NCBI GenBank assembly: GCA_021773565.1
Contig: JAJFJZ010000009.1
Span: 124,001 to 188,000 of the forward strand
Reading direction: 5' to 3'
Length of the DNA stretch: 64,000 nt
Origin: Gammaproteobacteria bacterium
GTDB lineage: Bacteria > Pseudomonadota > Gammaproteobacteria > Pseudomonadales > Azotimanducaceae
Each line of letters begins with the position of its first letter. The first letter of the stretch is position 1. Made by a program: the position numbers and the translations under genes. Below are positions 25,149-33,771 of this stretch, one piece after another. The notes beneath the pieces were generated by a model. It had not been told where the DNA came from, did no database searches, and saw nothing but the letters and a program-made list of their open reading frames with translations.

Positions 25149-27710
25149 ATGATCTTCAAGGCAAGCCTGCTAAATAAACCCTTCCTATTGACTCTGATTA
25201 TCCTGATATCCGGTTTTTTGTTTGCCGAAGAGAAGAAGGACGATGCAGAGAAGGAAGAAGAAAAACCCAAGACGATAGCCGAGCTTACCGAAGACAGCAC
25301 GCGTCTTGATGGGCTGTTCACGCTGTTTCAAAATGACAAGACAGGCAAAGTTCACTTGCTCGTAAGGGCAGATCAACTGGACAAGGAGTTTATTTATTTT
25401 GCCCACGCCTCAAACGGTGTAACAAACCAGGGGTATTCTCGTGGTAACTACCTTGATACCGGGGTGATCTCGTTTCGCCGCTATTTCGACCGGATAGAAA
25501 TAGTACGTAAAAATACCGCCTTCTATTTTGATCCTGAAAATGCACTTTCAAGGGCAGCAGATGCCAATATTTCCGAAGCCGTGCTGGCAGTTGAAAAGAT
25601 AGCAGCCGAAGACAAAAACACCGATGAAATGTTGGTTAGTATCGACAAGGTATTATTAAGTGAAGCATTGTTACAGGTAAAACCCTCCGCACATCCGGAT
25701 GCAGATCCCAAAAAGACTTTCACTTTGGGTACCTTGTCGGATGGAAAGAGCAAAATTACCGATATGCGCAGTTACCCGGAAAACACCGATATTGAAGTTG
25801 AATATGTCTATAGTAACGAAGCACCTGCAGTGCAGGCAGACAGCGATGTTACTGATTCGCGCAATGTGGCAATACGGGTTAGGCACTCCTTTTTATCTAT
25901 GCCCAAAAACGATTATCAGCCACGCAGGGATGATCCCCGGATCGGGTATTTTCGGGCAGAGTCCACAGACCTCACGTCCCTGGGGGTCGCGCCCTTCCGG
26001 GATTTTATTAAACGCTGGAACCTGGTGAAAAAAGACCCTGACCAGGCCCTCTCTGAACCCGTAGTGCCGATAACCTGGTGGATTGAAAATACCACTCCGC
26101 TTGAATTGCGAGAGCTGATTAAATCTGCAGCGCTAGCATGGAACCCGGCGTTTGAAAAAGCCGGGTTCAAGAATGCAGTGGTAGTAAAAATACAACCGGA
26201 CGATGCGGATTGGGATGCAGGAGATATTCGCTATAACGTTTTACGCTGGATTGCCTCTCCAAACCCCTTGTTCGGTGGATCCGGGCCAAGTTTTATGAAT
26301 CCACGCACTGGGGAGATTCTGGGCGCAGACATCATGTTGGAGTACAGCTTTTTGGGTGCAAATATACTGACTGAGAAAATGTTTGCACGGGAGCAAACAG
26401 TTCGACACTCTGGTCCAGGCACTTATTGTAATCTGGCTCAGGGTCTGCAAACCAATATGTTGTTTGGTATGGCTGCGGCGCGAAGCGCGGGTTATAGCGA
26501 AAAGCAAAAAGAGCAGTTGTTACACGACACGATGTATTACCTTATTTTGCATGAGATTGGCCACACACTGGGGCTGAACCATAATATGAAGGGCACGTAT
26601 TATTTAAGCACCGATGAGGCCTTTGATGCAGAGGTGGTTGCAGAACGCGGCCTGGCAGCTTCGATTATGGATTATCCCGCACTTAATTTTGCGCCACCCG
26701 GCGAACACCAGACTGACTTTTACCCAACCCGGGCCGGGCCCTACGATGAATGGGCTATTGAATACGGGTATTCAAGCGCAGTAGCTGATCCGCAAGCTGA
26801 AGAAAAACGCCTTACTGCAATTCTTCAACGCTCTACAGAACCCGCCCTGGCCTTTGGAAATGATGCTGACGACATGCGCAGTCCCGGAGTCGCAATCGAC
26901 CCCCGGGTTAATCTGTTTGACATGGCATCGGATACCATTAATTACGCCTCGCGCCGAATAGATCTGGTTAATAGTACCGTCAATAACCTTCCACAACACT
27001 ATCCGGATAATGGGGAGTCCTTTCAGGAAACCTATATCAGTTATCTTGTTTTGATGATCCAGATAAGAAGCGCGGCAACAGTTGTTTCGCGTTATGTAGG
27101 GGGCATATACCTGGATCGTGGCATGTCCGGGCAACAGGGAGCAGAGGCACCGTATACGCCAGTATCTCTCGAAGAGCAGCAGGCCGCCATGGCAGTATTA
27201 AAACGCCAGATTTTTGCGCCATCAGCTTTTGAAGCACCACAGGATTTGTATCGCCACCTTGCCCGCCAACGACGCGGGTTTAACTTTTTTGGGACAACCG
27301 AAGATCCAAAACTGCACGATTTGGTTCTCAGAATTCAAACGGACGTATTCGATCATTTGTTGCATCCTGTAGTGATGAAACGAATGAGCGATAGCCGCCT
27401 GTATGGGAATGAATATGATGTTGCACGCTTCGTTGCAGAGTTGAATGATGCAGTTTTTGCAGAGGATGCAAAAATGAATGTGAATACGCTGCGACAAAAC
27501 CTGCAGATGGAATATACAAATCGCCTGACGGCAATGATAGCGGGCGAAGGGAAAGCCAAGTACGATACGCCATCACAGAATATGGCTGTATATGCGCTTA
27601 ACGAAATACTTCAATTGCAACAGCGTCGACGCGGTGGAAATGTGGAGACCAGGGCGCACGCACAAAACTTGCAACGCGTTATTAATAAAGCGCTGGACAC
27701 CCATAGTTAG
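25149..27710 (+). CDS. Exported zinc-dependent metalloprotease (DUF5117-type, M10/gluzincin-like)
   Basis: 853 residues from ATG 25149 with GGA 8 bases upstream; an in-frame GTG at 25131 adds only six residues. A signal peptide (MIFKASLLNKPFLLTLIILI...FLFA) is followed by a charged, Lys/Glu-rich linker. HEIGHTLGLNHN begins at residue 468, a HExxHxxGxxH zinc site with the further Met-turn-like SIMDYPALN about 45 residues on; this is a metzincin-type arrangement. The domain before it contains PITWWIENTTP and NVLRWIASPNP, typical of the DUF5117/DUF4953 zinc protease family that I recognise. It acts in the periplasm or outside the cell on unknown proteins. The OMPLA gene follows after 12 bases. 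Confidence 0.85.
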   Translation: MIFKASLLNKPFLLTLIILISGFLFAEEKKDDAEKEEEKPKTIAELTEDSTRLDGLFTLFQNDKTGKVHLLVRADQLDKEFIYFAHASNGVTNQGYSRGNYLDTGVISFRRYFDRIEIVRKNTAFYFDPENALSRAADANISEAVLAVEKIAAEDKNTDEMLVSIDKVLLSEALLQVKPSAHPDADPKKTFTLGTLSDGKSKITDMRSYPENTDIEVEYVYSNEAPAVQADSDVTDSRNVAIRVRHSFLSMPKNDYQPRRDDPRIGYFRAESTDLTSLGVAPFRDFIKRWNLVKKDPDQALSEPVVPITWWIENTTPLELRELIKSAALAWNPAFEKAGFKNAVVVKIQPDDADWDAGDIRYNVLRWIASPNPLFGGSGPSFMNPRTGEILGADIMLEYSFLGANILTEKMFAREQTVRHSGPGTYCNLAQGLQTNMLFGMAAARSAGYSEKQKEQLLHDTMYYLILHEIGHTLGLNHNMKGTYYLSTDEAFDAEVVAERGLAASIMDYPALNFAPPGEHQTDFYPTRAGPYDEWAIEYGYSSAVADPQAEEKRLTAILQRSTEPALAFGNDADDMRSPGVAIDPRVNLFDMASDTINYASRRIDLVNSTVNNLPQHYPDNGESFQETYISYLVLMIQIRSAATVVSRYVGGIYLDRGMSGQQGAEAPYTPVSLEEQQAAMAVLKRQIFAPSAFEAPQDLYRHLARQRRGFNFFGTTEDPKLHDLVLRIQTDVFDHLLHPVVMKRMSDSRLYGNEYDVARFVAELNDAVFAEDAKMNVNTLRQNLQMEYTNRLTAMIAGEGKAKYDTPSQNMAVYALNEILQLQQRRRGGNVETRAHAQNLQRVINKALDTHS

Positions 27711-27722
27711 GGTCAGGAAACG

Positions 27723-28754
27723 GTGTATTTCCCAATAAACCAGAGGATCCTGCTCTATGCCATTTTGTTTTTGTCATTTAACGAGGGCGTGCATGCAGAA
27801 ACCGCATCCGAGCTGGAAGAACAATCCATCGAGGTAGATCTGGAACAGGAAAAGTTCAGGGCTTGTATGTTTGAACAGGTAAGTTCTGCAAAAAATCGTC
27901 AAACAATGGGGGAGTTGCGAGCGCTCTGCAAGAATACGGGAACAGGTTTAATCGAATCCCGCCGTACGCTTGAGAGTGCGGTGGGTGGTAATCCCTTTGC
28001 GATTCAACCATATCGTCCGAATTACATCCTGCCTTTCACATACTCCAATGTTAACGAAAACCCTTATCAGAACGTTTTGCAGGGTGACAGCTATGATAAT
28101 GTGGAAGCCAAGTTTCAGATTTCATTCAAGTACAAATTTGCCAGCAACGTTTTGGTGAATGATCTTGATTTGCAGGTAGCGTTTACGACGGTTAGCTGGT
28201 GGCAATCATACAATTACGAAATTTCTGCGCCGTTCAGGGAAACCAACTACGAACCCGAATTAATCCTGAATTATGATCGCTCCTGGTCACTATTTGGATT
28301 ACCCGTCAAGAACACATTTTTGTCCCTGACACATGAGTCAAATGGCAGGGGGGGTGAGCTTTCCCGTAGCTGGAATCGTGTTATTGGCGGATTATCTTTT
28401 GACCAGGGAAATTTCATCTGGGGTGCATCTGCGTGGTGGCGTATTCCGGAAAGTAAAAAGGATGGTCCAGGCGAGGCACGGGGTGATGACAATCCGGACA
28501 TTCTGGCATTTCTGGGCTATGGGGAGCTGAATGCAGTTTGGAAATTGCCACGAAATCACAATCTGGAGATTAAGGTACGTAATAATTTACGCAGGAACAA
28601 CAAGGGTGCGCTTGAGTTGGGATGGTCGTTTCCCCTAAGTAAACGTCTGCGCGGGTTTGTGCAATACTTTAATGGCTACGGCGATGGACTGATTTATTAC
28701 AATGAGTCCGTTGAGCGTATCGGAATTGGGGTGAAACTTACAGACTGGTTGTAG
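27723..28754 (+). CDS. pldA: Outer-membrane phospholipase A (OMPLA)
   Basis: 343 residues from a GTG start with AGGA 5-6 bases upstream. A signal peptide ends GVHA. The mature N-terminus carries an extra ~60-residue segment with CMFEQ and ALCKN cysteines before the barrel. The catalytic residues are visible as THESNGRGGELSRSWN: His204, Ser206 and Asn218, with the same 2- and 12-residue spacing as the E. coli His142/Ser144/Asn156 triad. OMPLA is a calcium-dependent dimeric barrel that removes mislocalised phospholipids from the outer leaflet. It ends in a barrel-type tail, VKLTDWL. It is probably cotranscribed with the upstream metalloprotease. Confidence 0.92.
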   Translation: MYFPINQRILLYAILFLSFNEGVHAETASELEEQSIEVDLEQEKFRACMFEQVSSAKNRQTMGELRALCKNTGTGLIESRRTLESAVGGNPFAIQPYRPNYILPFTYSNVNENPYQNVLQGDSYDNVEAKFQISFKYKFASNVLVNDLDLQVAFTTVSWWQSYNYEISAPFRETNYEPELILNYDRSWSLFGLPVKNTFLSLTHESNGRGGELSRSWNRVIGGLSFDQGNFIWGASAWWRIPESKKDGPGEARGDDNPDILAFLGYGELNAVWKLPRNHNLEIKVRNNLRRNNKGALELGWSFPLSKRLRGFVQYFNGYGDGLIYYNESVERIGIGVKLTDWL

Positions 28755-28782
28755 TTCCAGTTATTGCGAAAGGGGATGAAGC

Positions 28783-29319
28783 ATGGCGGTAAATAGCAAG
28801 TTTGAAATTCGTGGTATCAATCACCTGGCTCTGGTGTGCAAGGATATGCAGGCTACGGTGGATTTCTACTCGGGTATTTTGGGTATGCCTTTAATCAAAA
28901 CCATCGAGTTGCCCATGAATTCCGGGAAACACTTTTTTTTCGACATCGGTAATAACGATGCTTTAGCATTTTTCTGGTTTCCAAATGCACCGGAAAGTCA
29001 GCCCGGTATTACGCATGCAGCGTCTATTGTCGGTCACGGAGATATTACTTCAGCGCATGCCAGTATGAATCATGTAGCATTTGATATTCCCCAGGAAAAA
29101 ATCGAAGATTATCAATGCGTTCTGGAGGCTGCCGGTGTAGAAGTTACTCCTGTTTATAACCACGATGATAGTGAATACCAGGCGAGCAGGACCATTACCG
29201 ACACCACTTTTGTACGATCAATCTATTTCAAGGATCCGGACGGTATTCTGTTGGAGTTTGCGGGTTGGACCCGTGCATTGAATGAGGATGACGTAGATCC
29301 CGCTATCCTGCAGCACTGA
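28783..29319 (+). CDS. VOC-superfamily (glyoxalase/dioxygenase fold) protein
   Basis: 178 residues, ATG preceded by AAAGGGG. Two beta-alpha-beta-beta-beta modules are seen. The first starts INHLALVCKDMQATVDFY with metal-ligand candidate H14, and the second starts MNHVAFDIPQEKIEDY. The end, YFKDPDGILLEFAG, supplies the usual glutamate ligand. VOC proteins include glyoxalase I, extradiol dioxygenases and fosfomycin/bleomycin resistance proteins; the motif alone does not select among them. Its 3' end overlaps the convergent sulfotransferase gene by 17 bases. It may be part of the operon started by the metalloprotease, but the context gives no clear role. Confidence 0.85.
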   Translation: MAVNSKFEIRGINHLALVCKDMQATVDFYSGILGMPLIKTIELPMNSGKHFFFDIGNNDALAFFWFPNAPESQPGITHAASIVGHGDITSAHASMNHVAFDIPQEKIEDYQCVLEAAGVEVTPVYNHDDSEYQASRTITDTTFVRSIYFKDPDGILLEFAGWTRALNEDDVDPAILQH

Positions 29320-30319
29320 ATTCCTGCATAACACTTACAAGTGATTCAAGATCTGGCATCAGTGCGTCTATTTCAGCCTGATGTTTCTTCCATTTGTTGG
29401 CATCCGGAGTACTGGTAGTCGTAGCCGACATTGGAAGTTGAATTTCTGCATCGACATCTTCGCGCCTGTGTACGCCGGTAAATCTGCTTATTGTATTCAG
29501 GGTTTCAGCTGGTGTATCAACCAGGTCTTTATAGTTTATACAAAGCGATCTTGTTTTTGGTAATTGAGCCAACTGCTCTACAATTTCGCGATTGCTTGCA
29601 GCCCATTGAAAAGCGGCTATTTCTGCAAGGGATTTGCCGCGCATGGTTCGCCAATCCCGCGGTAAAAGAAAACACCAGTTATTTCTGTCCCATTCAGGTA
29701 AGTCAGGGTAAGTGGCGAAGCGGCCAGTCTGCAATCCAAGTGTCCAGCCTTCAATTATACTGGCGATATTCTGCCTGGCGTCCCGTTGCAAAAATATATA
29801 CCTGGCTTGTGGAAACACGCTTTTTAAAAAAGGTATGTTCAGGGAGTTACGTGGTGTTTTTTCTACCAGGGTGATTTTCTCGGGACGATCTGCCAGCCTT
29901 CGATTTATGTATGCGCTTCCGCGATGATCTCTTGCCAGATATAGAAGCTCAGCACGAAACAAGCATGCGGTTTCCACATCCGCATGATGTGCACTCAGGC
30001 AGGATGAGTCCTTGTCCGTGTTTTCGAATCTCAGGTGCGGCATGCTCGCATACGCGATGTGACTTTCTCCGCCAATATTCCAGTAGCCCTTCTGCCGACC
30101 CAGTAGTTCAAATAACAGGGTACTACCAGCTCGTGGAGCCGAAAGTATTATTAGTGGCTGCCCGATTGTGGAGAAGACCGCGTCTGGCGTGAGTTCGGCG
30201 CTGAGTTGAAGGGCCGCCTGTTTGAGTTGTTCTGCTGGTTTCAAGTCGAATGCTCGTCTGATGCGTACGCTTCGGGGTAACAGTTGCACGCTATTTTTAG
30301 ACGATCTGTTTCCAGACAT
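29303..30319 (-). CDS. Sulfotransferase family protein
   Basis: 338 residues. PLIILSAPRAGSTLLFELL (residues about 55-73) is the 5'-phosphosulfate-binding loop of PAPS-dependent sulfotransferases (Sulfotransfer_3 type). KTPRNSLNIPFLKSVFPQARYIFLQRDAR contains the 3'-phosphate-binding region (R..S). Members move a sulfate group from PAPS to a carbohydrate, lipid, peptide or tyrosine. The gene starts within the upstream Asp/Asn hydroxylase gene (79-base overlap in another frame), so the two are tightly coupled. The 3' end overlaps the convergent VOC gene by 17 bases. Acceptor unknown. Confidence 0.85.
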   Translation of the reverse strand: MSGNRSSKNSVQLLPRSVRIRRAFDLKPAEQLKQAALQLSAELTPDAVFSTIGQPLIILSAPRAGSTLLFELLGRQKGYWNIGGESHIAYASMPHLRFENTDKDSSCLSAHHADVETACLFRAELLYLARDHRGSAYINRRLADRPEKITLVEKTPRNSLNIPFLKSVFPQARYIFLQRDARQNIASIIEGWTLGLQTGRFATYPDLPEWDRNNWCFLLPRDWRTMRGKSLAEIAAFQWAASNREIVEQLAQLPKTRSLCINYKDLVDTPAETLNTISRFTGVHRREDVDAEIQLPMSATTTSTPDANKWKKHQAEIDALMPDLESLVSVMQEFSAAG

Positions 30320-30945
30320 ACGTCGACCGCGCAGGGAATGCCTGGATGCGTTTTTGAGCTACAACAACATTGTTCGCCGGTGATCACCCAATCGATGATT
30401 AAATGTACGCGTTCAAAATGACTGGGATTCTCTACCATATGCTCCCGGCGGTTATTTATTTCCACAACCTCTCCCTCGCTCAGGTGTTTTTTCTGTGCGC
30501 CGACCTGAAACATCACCTGCGGGTTTGTTATCAGGGGTATGTGAATTCTGTGGGAATGTGCCAGCGAATAATTTTTGTCCTGATGCGCATCAATAGTTCC
30601 ACCTGGGTTCAGTCGCACGAGTGTGGCACGAATACAAAAACCGTGCCCATGTATAGCCGACAGGCTTTTCCCTGATTCTGTATTGTCATAATGTTTAGCG
30701 ATTGGAGCGAGCAGACGTTTCAATTCGTCGCCAAACATTTGCATAGCGGGGTGCAAAGTGGGATTGGTGTGACGAAAATCCGCATCGTACACAAGTGGAA
30801 TAGTCTGAGTGTCCTTGTGGACCTCGTATCGGGATTGGCGGGACCTTTCGGCCACCCAGTGTTGCGGTGTGAGACGTGAAACCAATAGTTTTAAAGGTGC
30901 AACATCAAGCTGTGCGATTTTCTGGAAACTACCGTCAAAATTCAC
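30241..30945 (-). CDS. Aspartyl/asparaginyl beta-hydroxylase-domain protein
   Basis: 234 residues. The 2-oxoglutarate-Fe(II) oxygenase signature is present: H121 and D123 in DAHQDKNYSLAH, a distal H169 in NNRREHMVEN, and R179 in HFERVHLIIDW for 2-oxoglutarate binding. This HxD...H...R set is typical of the Asp/Asn beta-hydroxylase domain, which hydroxylates aspartate, asparagine or related residues in proteins or free amino acids. Beyond the domain is an unusual cysteine-rich tail (EQCCCSSKTHPGIPC...C..C). It lies 42 bases after the porin gene and overlaps the sulfotransferase by 79 bases. Substrate unknown; a hydroxylation followed by sulfation is an inference. Confidence 0.85.
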   Translation of the reverse strand: MNFDGSFQKIAQLDVAPLKLLVSRLTPQHWVAERSRQSRYEVHKDTQTIPLVYDADFRHTNPTLHPAMQMFGDELKRLLAPIAKHYDNTESGKSLSAIHGHGFCIRATLVRLNPGGTIDAHQDKNYSLAHSHRIHIPLITNPQVMFQVGAQKKHLSEGEVVEINNRREHMVENPSHFERVHLIIDWVITGEQCCCSSKTHPGIPCAVDVCLETDRLKIACNCYPEAYASDEHST

Positions 30946-30987
30946 CGGGCGATCCTGCTACTCTGTTCTAAACCTGTAGCTTACACG

Positions 30988-32232
30988 CTAAAGCGTCAAA
31001 GATAACGCCAGCCAGAATTTACGCACATTTGACAGGCCATTTTTTCCATCAAAATCAGCGTAGTAGAGATCACCCCTGAGGTTTTTGCTGAATTTGTAGC
31101 CTGCACTCAGGTCAAATTCGTCACCCAGGTCTGAGCTGCTATCGCGTGCTTCGAAATGGTGGTAGCGGGCATTAAACACCCAGGCATCCCTGTTGTATTG
31201 AAATTTCACATATTTATCATCCAGGCCTGCATTCGGGGTCGTCAAAAACACATCCGCCCAGCCATTAAATGCGTGCAGCGTCGCCAGTGGAGTGCGAAAG
31301 GCTTCGTTTAGAAGTGAATTATCATCACCTTCCAGTACTTCCCATCCCAGACTGATATTTGTTGTATCCCTGGAGAGCGTGCCCTGCAGGTTCCAGTAAT
31401 TGGCCGAATAATTCACAGGATTATTTGCAGCGTCACTCTGAACGGCATATTCCATAACATAGGAAATAGTTGTTTGGGGGTTTGCCTGAGCCTCTCCCGT
31501 TAACCTTACGCCCCAGGTGTCTGTTGAAAAGGCAGGCGAATCTGAATTGTCTATCCCGTAGTAGTAAGCCGCCAACTTTCCCTTCTCCGAAATTTTTCCG
31601 GAAACATTTAGCAGGTGTGTTCCGCTCTGGTCATGTTTACCCGCTGGTACGTCCCGTCCAAAGATACGGTTCACGTGATCCACATATGCATACACGCCGG
31701 TGAATTTTTCACCGGTATATTGCAGGCTGGCAGCGTCATAGGTTTGTTCGTTCTGGCGCCAGCCCACACCGCCGATAAATCTCTGGTTATCCAGGTTTAT
31801 GCGTTGGCGACCGAAACGCGTTCGTACTTTTGTTGAGGGATTAATATCGACGTACAGTTGGTTCAATTCGGTGCCTGCAGGATCGGCCACCACCGGGTAC
31901 CGGGTTCTATTGGGTGTGTTTCCAGCGCCTTCGTTGTAGTGTTTTTTTCCAATGGCATGAATATCATCAAGTTCAAGTAAAAAATTAATCATTTTATAGG
32001 TGCCCGACTTCAGCGTGAGGCGAGAACGCAAGGTTGAAGCCTGCGCGTCTTCGGTAAAATTTTGCTGGTCTACCGATTCATATCGATATCGAAAGGACAA
32101 TGTAGCATCACCATCTTCCAGTAGTGCCGAAAGATCTTCTTCTGCAACTACGCTTACGGAAAAAGCCATTGCAGAAAGCAGGCTGATAACTGCAATATGT
32201 CCTTGTATGTTGATCGTACTGGCTATCCTCAT
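30988..32232 (-). CDS. Outer-membrane porin, alginate-export (AlgE-like) family
   Basis: 414 residues with AGAGGCGAC before the ATG and a signal peptide ending SVSVVA. The mature protein is all alternating beta strands with aromatic girdle residues. It contains FRYRYESVDQQNF and RFGRQRINLDNQRFIGGVGWRQNEQTYD, a pattern I associate with the alginate_exp barrel family (GRQ.I...NQRFIG...WRQ). The strand-rich C-terminal end WLALSLTL is a usual barrel ending. Such porins pass small solutes or sugar acids through the outer membrane. It lies 32 bases after hemN and 42 bases before the hydroxylase gene, all on the minus strand, so one transcript is possible. Confidence 0.83.
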   Translation of the reverse strand: MRIASTINIQGHIAVISLLSAMAFSVSVVAEEDLSALLEDGDATLSFRYRYESVDQQNFTEDAQASTLRSRLTLKSGTYKMINFLLELDDIHAIGKKHYNEGAGNTPNRTRYPVVADPAGTELNQLYVDINPSTKVRTRFGRQRINLDNQRFIGGVGWRQNEQTYDAASLQYTGEKFTGVYAYVDHVNRIFGRDVPAGKHDQSGTHLLNVSGKISEKGKLAAYYYGIDNSDSPAFSTDTWGVRLTGEAQANPQTTISYVMEYAVQSDAANNPVNYSANYWNLQGTLSRDTTNISLGWEVLEGDDNSLLNEAFRTPLATLHAFNGWADVFLTTPNAGLDDKYVKFQYNRDAWVFNARYHHFEARDSSSDLGDEFDLSAGYKFSKNLRGDLYYADFDGKNGLSNVRKFWLALSLTL

Positions 32233-32264
32233 TGTCGCCTCTTTTATGCGGTTACAGGTAATTG

Positions 32265-33647
32265 TCAGATAGTTTGGGAAAATTGCGATTTCGCAGGTTT
32301 ACCCGGAAGGTACACATCAAATACTGCGGCAATGTTGCGCAGTAAAAGCCGGCCAGTCTCGGTAATGCTGATGCCCTCGTCACTGAGTTTTAGAAGTCCG
32401 TTTTCAGCGAATGCCTTTAGCTGGGTCAACTCTTCCTCGTAGTGCTCTGTGAAGTTAATATCATTACTTTCTGAAAACTCCGTGTAGTTCAGTTTCAGAT
32501 TGCACATCAGGCTGGTAAGTACATTTCGGGTGAGCGAATCATCCGGAGAACAGACCAGGCCTTTGGCAACCGGTAAATTGGAGTGATCCAATGCCGTGTA
32601 GTAAGCATCCAGGGTTTTTTCGTTTTGACTGTATGAACCATTTATGTCGCTGATAGCACTCACTCCAAGGCCAATCAGTTCACACTGACGGTGGGTGGTA
32701 TAACCCTGAAAATTCCGATGCATGGTTCCAGATTGTTGGGCAGCAAAAAGTTTGTCGTCGGGTTTTGCAAAATGATCAAGACCCACATAGCTGTAACCGG
32801 CATCCAGCAGATAACGAATTGAGAAGGACAGTAAGTTCAATTTTTCGGAAGGTGAGGGAAGCTGTGCGTCCACAATTTGACGCTGTGTTTTAAACAGGTG
32901 CGGCATGTGCGCATAGTTAAAAAGTGATATCCGATCCGGATCTATTTGACAAACTACCTCCAGAGTTTTTTCAAAATGACGCACAGACTGCAGAGGCAGG
33001 CCGTACATTAAATCTACGCTTATGGATTCAAAGCCGGATGATCGGGCTGCGTTCACGATATCGGTGGTTTCCCCGGTAGATTGCAGACGGTTGATAGCAA
33101 GCTGAACCTGGGGGTCAAAATCCTGAATACCCAGGCTTAACCGATTTAGACCCAGTGAAGCCAGGTGTGCGATTCTTGCAGGATCCACCGTTCTGGGGTC
33201 AATTTCTATTGAAAAGTCCCGCTCAGGACTGGTGGACAAATTAAAGTGGTCGGTCAGGCTCTGCATGATGGTTTCTAATTGCCTGTCGGACATGTAGGTG
33301 GGCGTACCACCACCAAAATGTAGCTGTTCGACTGGTTGATTGCCGTCTATGAGATTGCTTACCAGCGCGATTTCCTTTTGCAGGTAGGTGAGGTAAGTCT
33401 CTGCCTTTTTTTTGTTTGCAGTCACAATCTTGTTGCATGCGCAGTAATAACAAATGGTGTTGCAAAAGGGCAGGTGCAGGTAGAGGGACAAGTCCTGTTG
33501 GGGTGTGATGCTCGCCAACGCATCGACCTGATGTCCGGGTTTATATGCCCCGGAAAAATTATTGGCGGTTGGATAGGACGTATATCTGGGGCCAGAGCCC
33601 GCATAGCGCTGCACCAGATCTGTAATCGTTTCAGGTAACAAGCTCAC
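32265..33647 (-). CDS. hemN: Oxygen-independent coproporphyrinogen III oxidase
   Basis: 460 residues from GTG 33647, which has GGAAG five bases upstream. A longer in-frame start at 33746 would run almost into the divergent gene. With the GTG start the radical SAM cysteines are at 62, 66, 69 and 71 (CNTICYYCAC), matching the positions I recall for E. coli HemN. SGPRYTSYPT, HFGGGTPTYM and FNYAHMPHLFKTQR are HemN-specific. The enzyme converts coproporphyrinogen III to protoporphyrinogen IX without oxygen, using a [4Fe-4S] cluster and SAM. I looked for an FNR-type box upstream and saw none. It may be transcribed together with the porin, hydroxylase and sulfotransferase. Confidence 0.95.
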   Translation of the reverse strand: MSLLPETITDLVQRYAGSGPRYTSYPTANNFSGAYKPGHQVDALASITPQQDLSLYLHLPFCNTICYYCACNKIVTANKKKAETYLTYLQKEIALVSNLIDGNQPVEQLHFGGGTPTYMSDRQLETIMQSLTDHFNLSTSPERDFSIEIDPRTVDPARIAHLASLGLNRLSLGIQDFDPQVQLAINRLQSTGETTDIVNAARSSGFESISVDLMYGLPLQSVRHFEKTLEVVCQIDPDRISLFNYAHMPHLFKTQRQIVDAQLPSPSEKLNLLSFSIRYLLDAGYSYVGLDHFAKPDDKLFAAQQSGTMHRNFQGYTTHRQCELIGLGVSAISDINGSYSQNEKTLDAYYTALDHSNLPVAKGLVCSPDDSLTRNVLTSLMCNLKLNYTEFSESNDINFTEHYEEELTQLKAFAENGLLKLSDEGISITETGRLLLRNIAAVFDVYLPGKPAKSQFSQTI

Positions 33648-33771
33648 TTTTCTTCCCGAATGTACTAATACTTCTATTGTTTTGTCTGTCGGCTGCAATG
33701 GATATAAGGGGTTTCCATAGTATTGGGCACGGGCCGCCCTTATCATCTATGTGTCGGAGCAGGAGAATTTT

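Noticed and set aside
33648-33771. FNR/ANR box expected before hemN
   Set aside because: No TTGAT-N4-ATCAA-like sequence is present in the gap to the divergent PLP gene.
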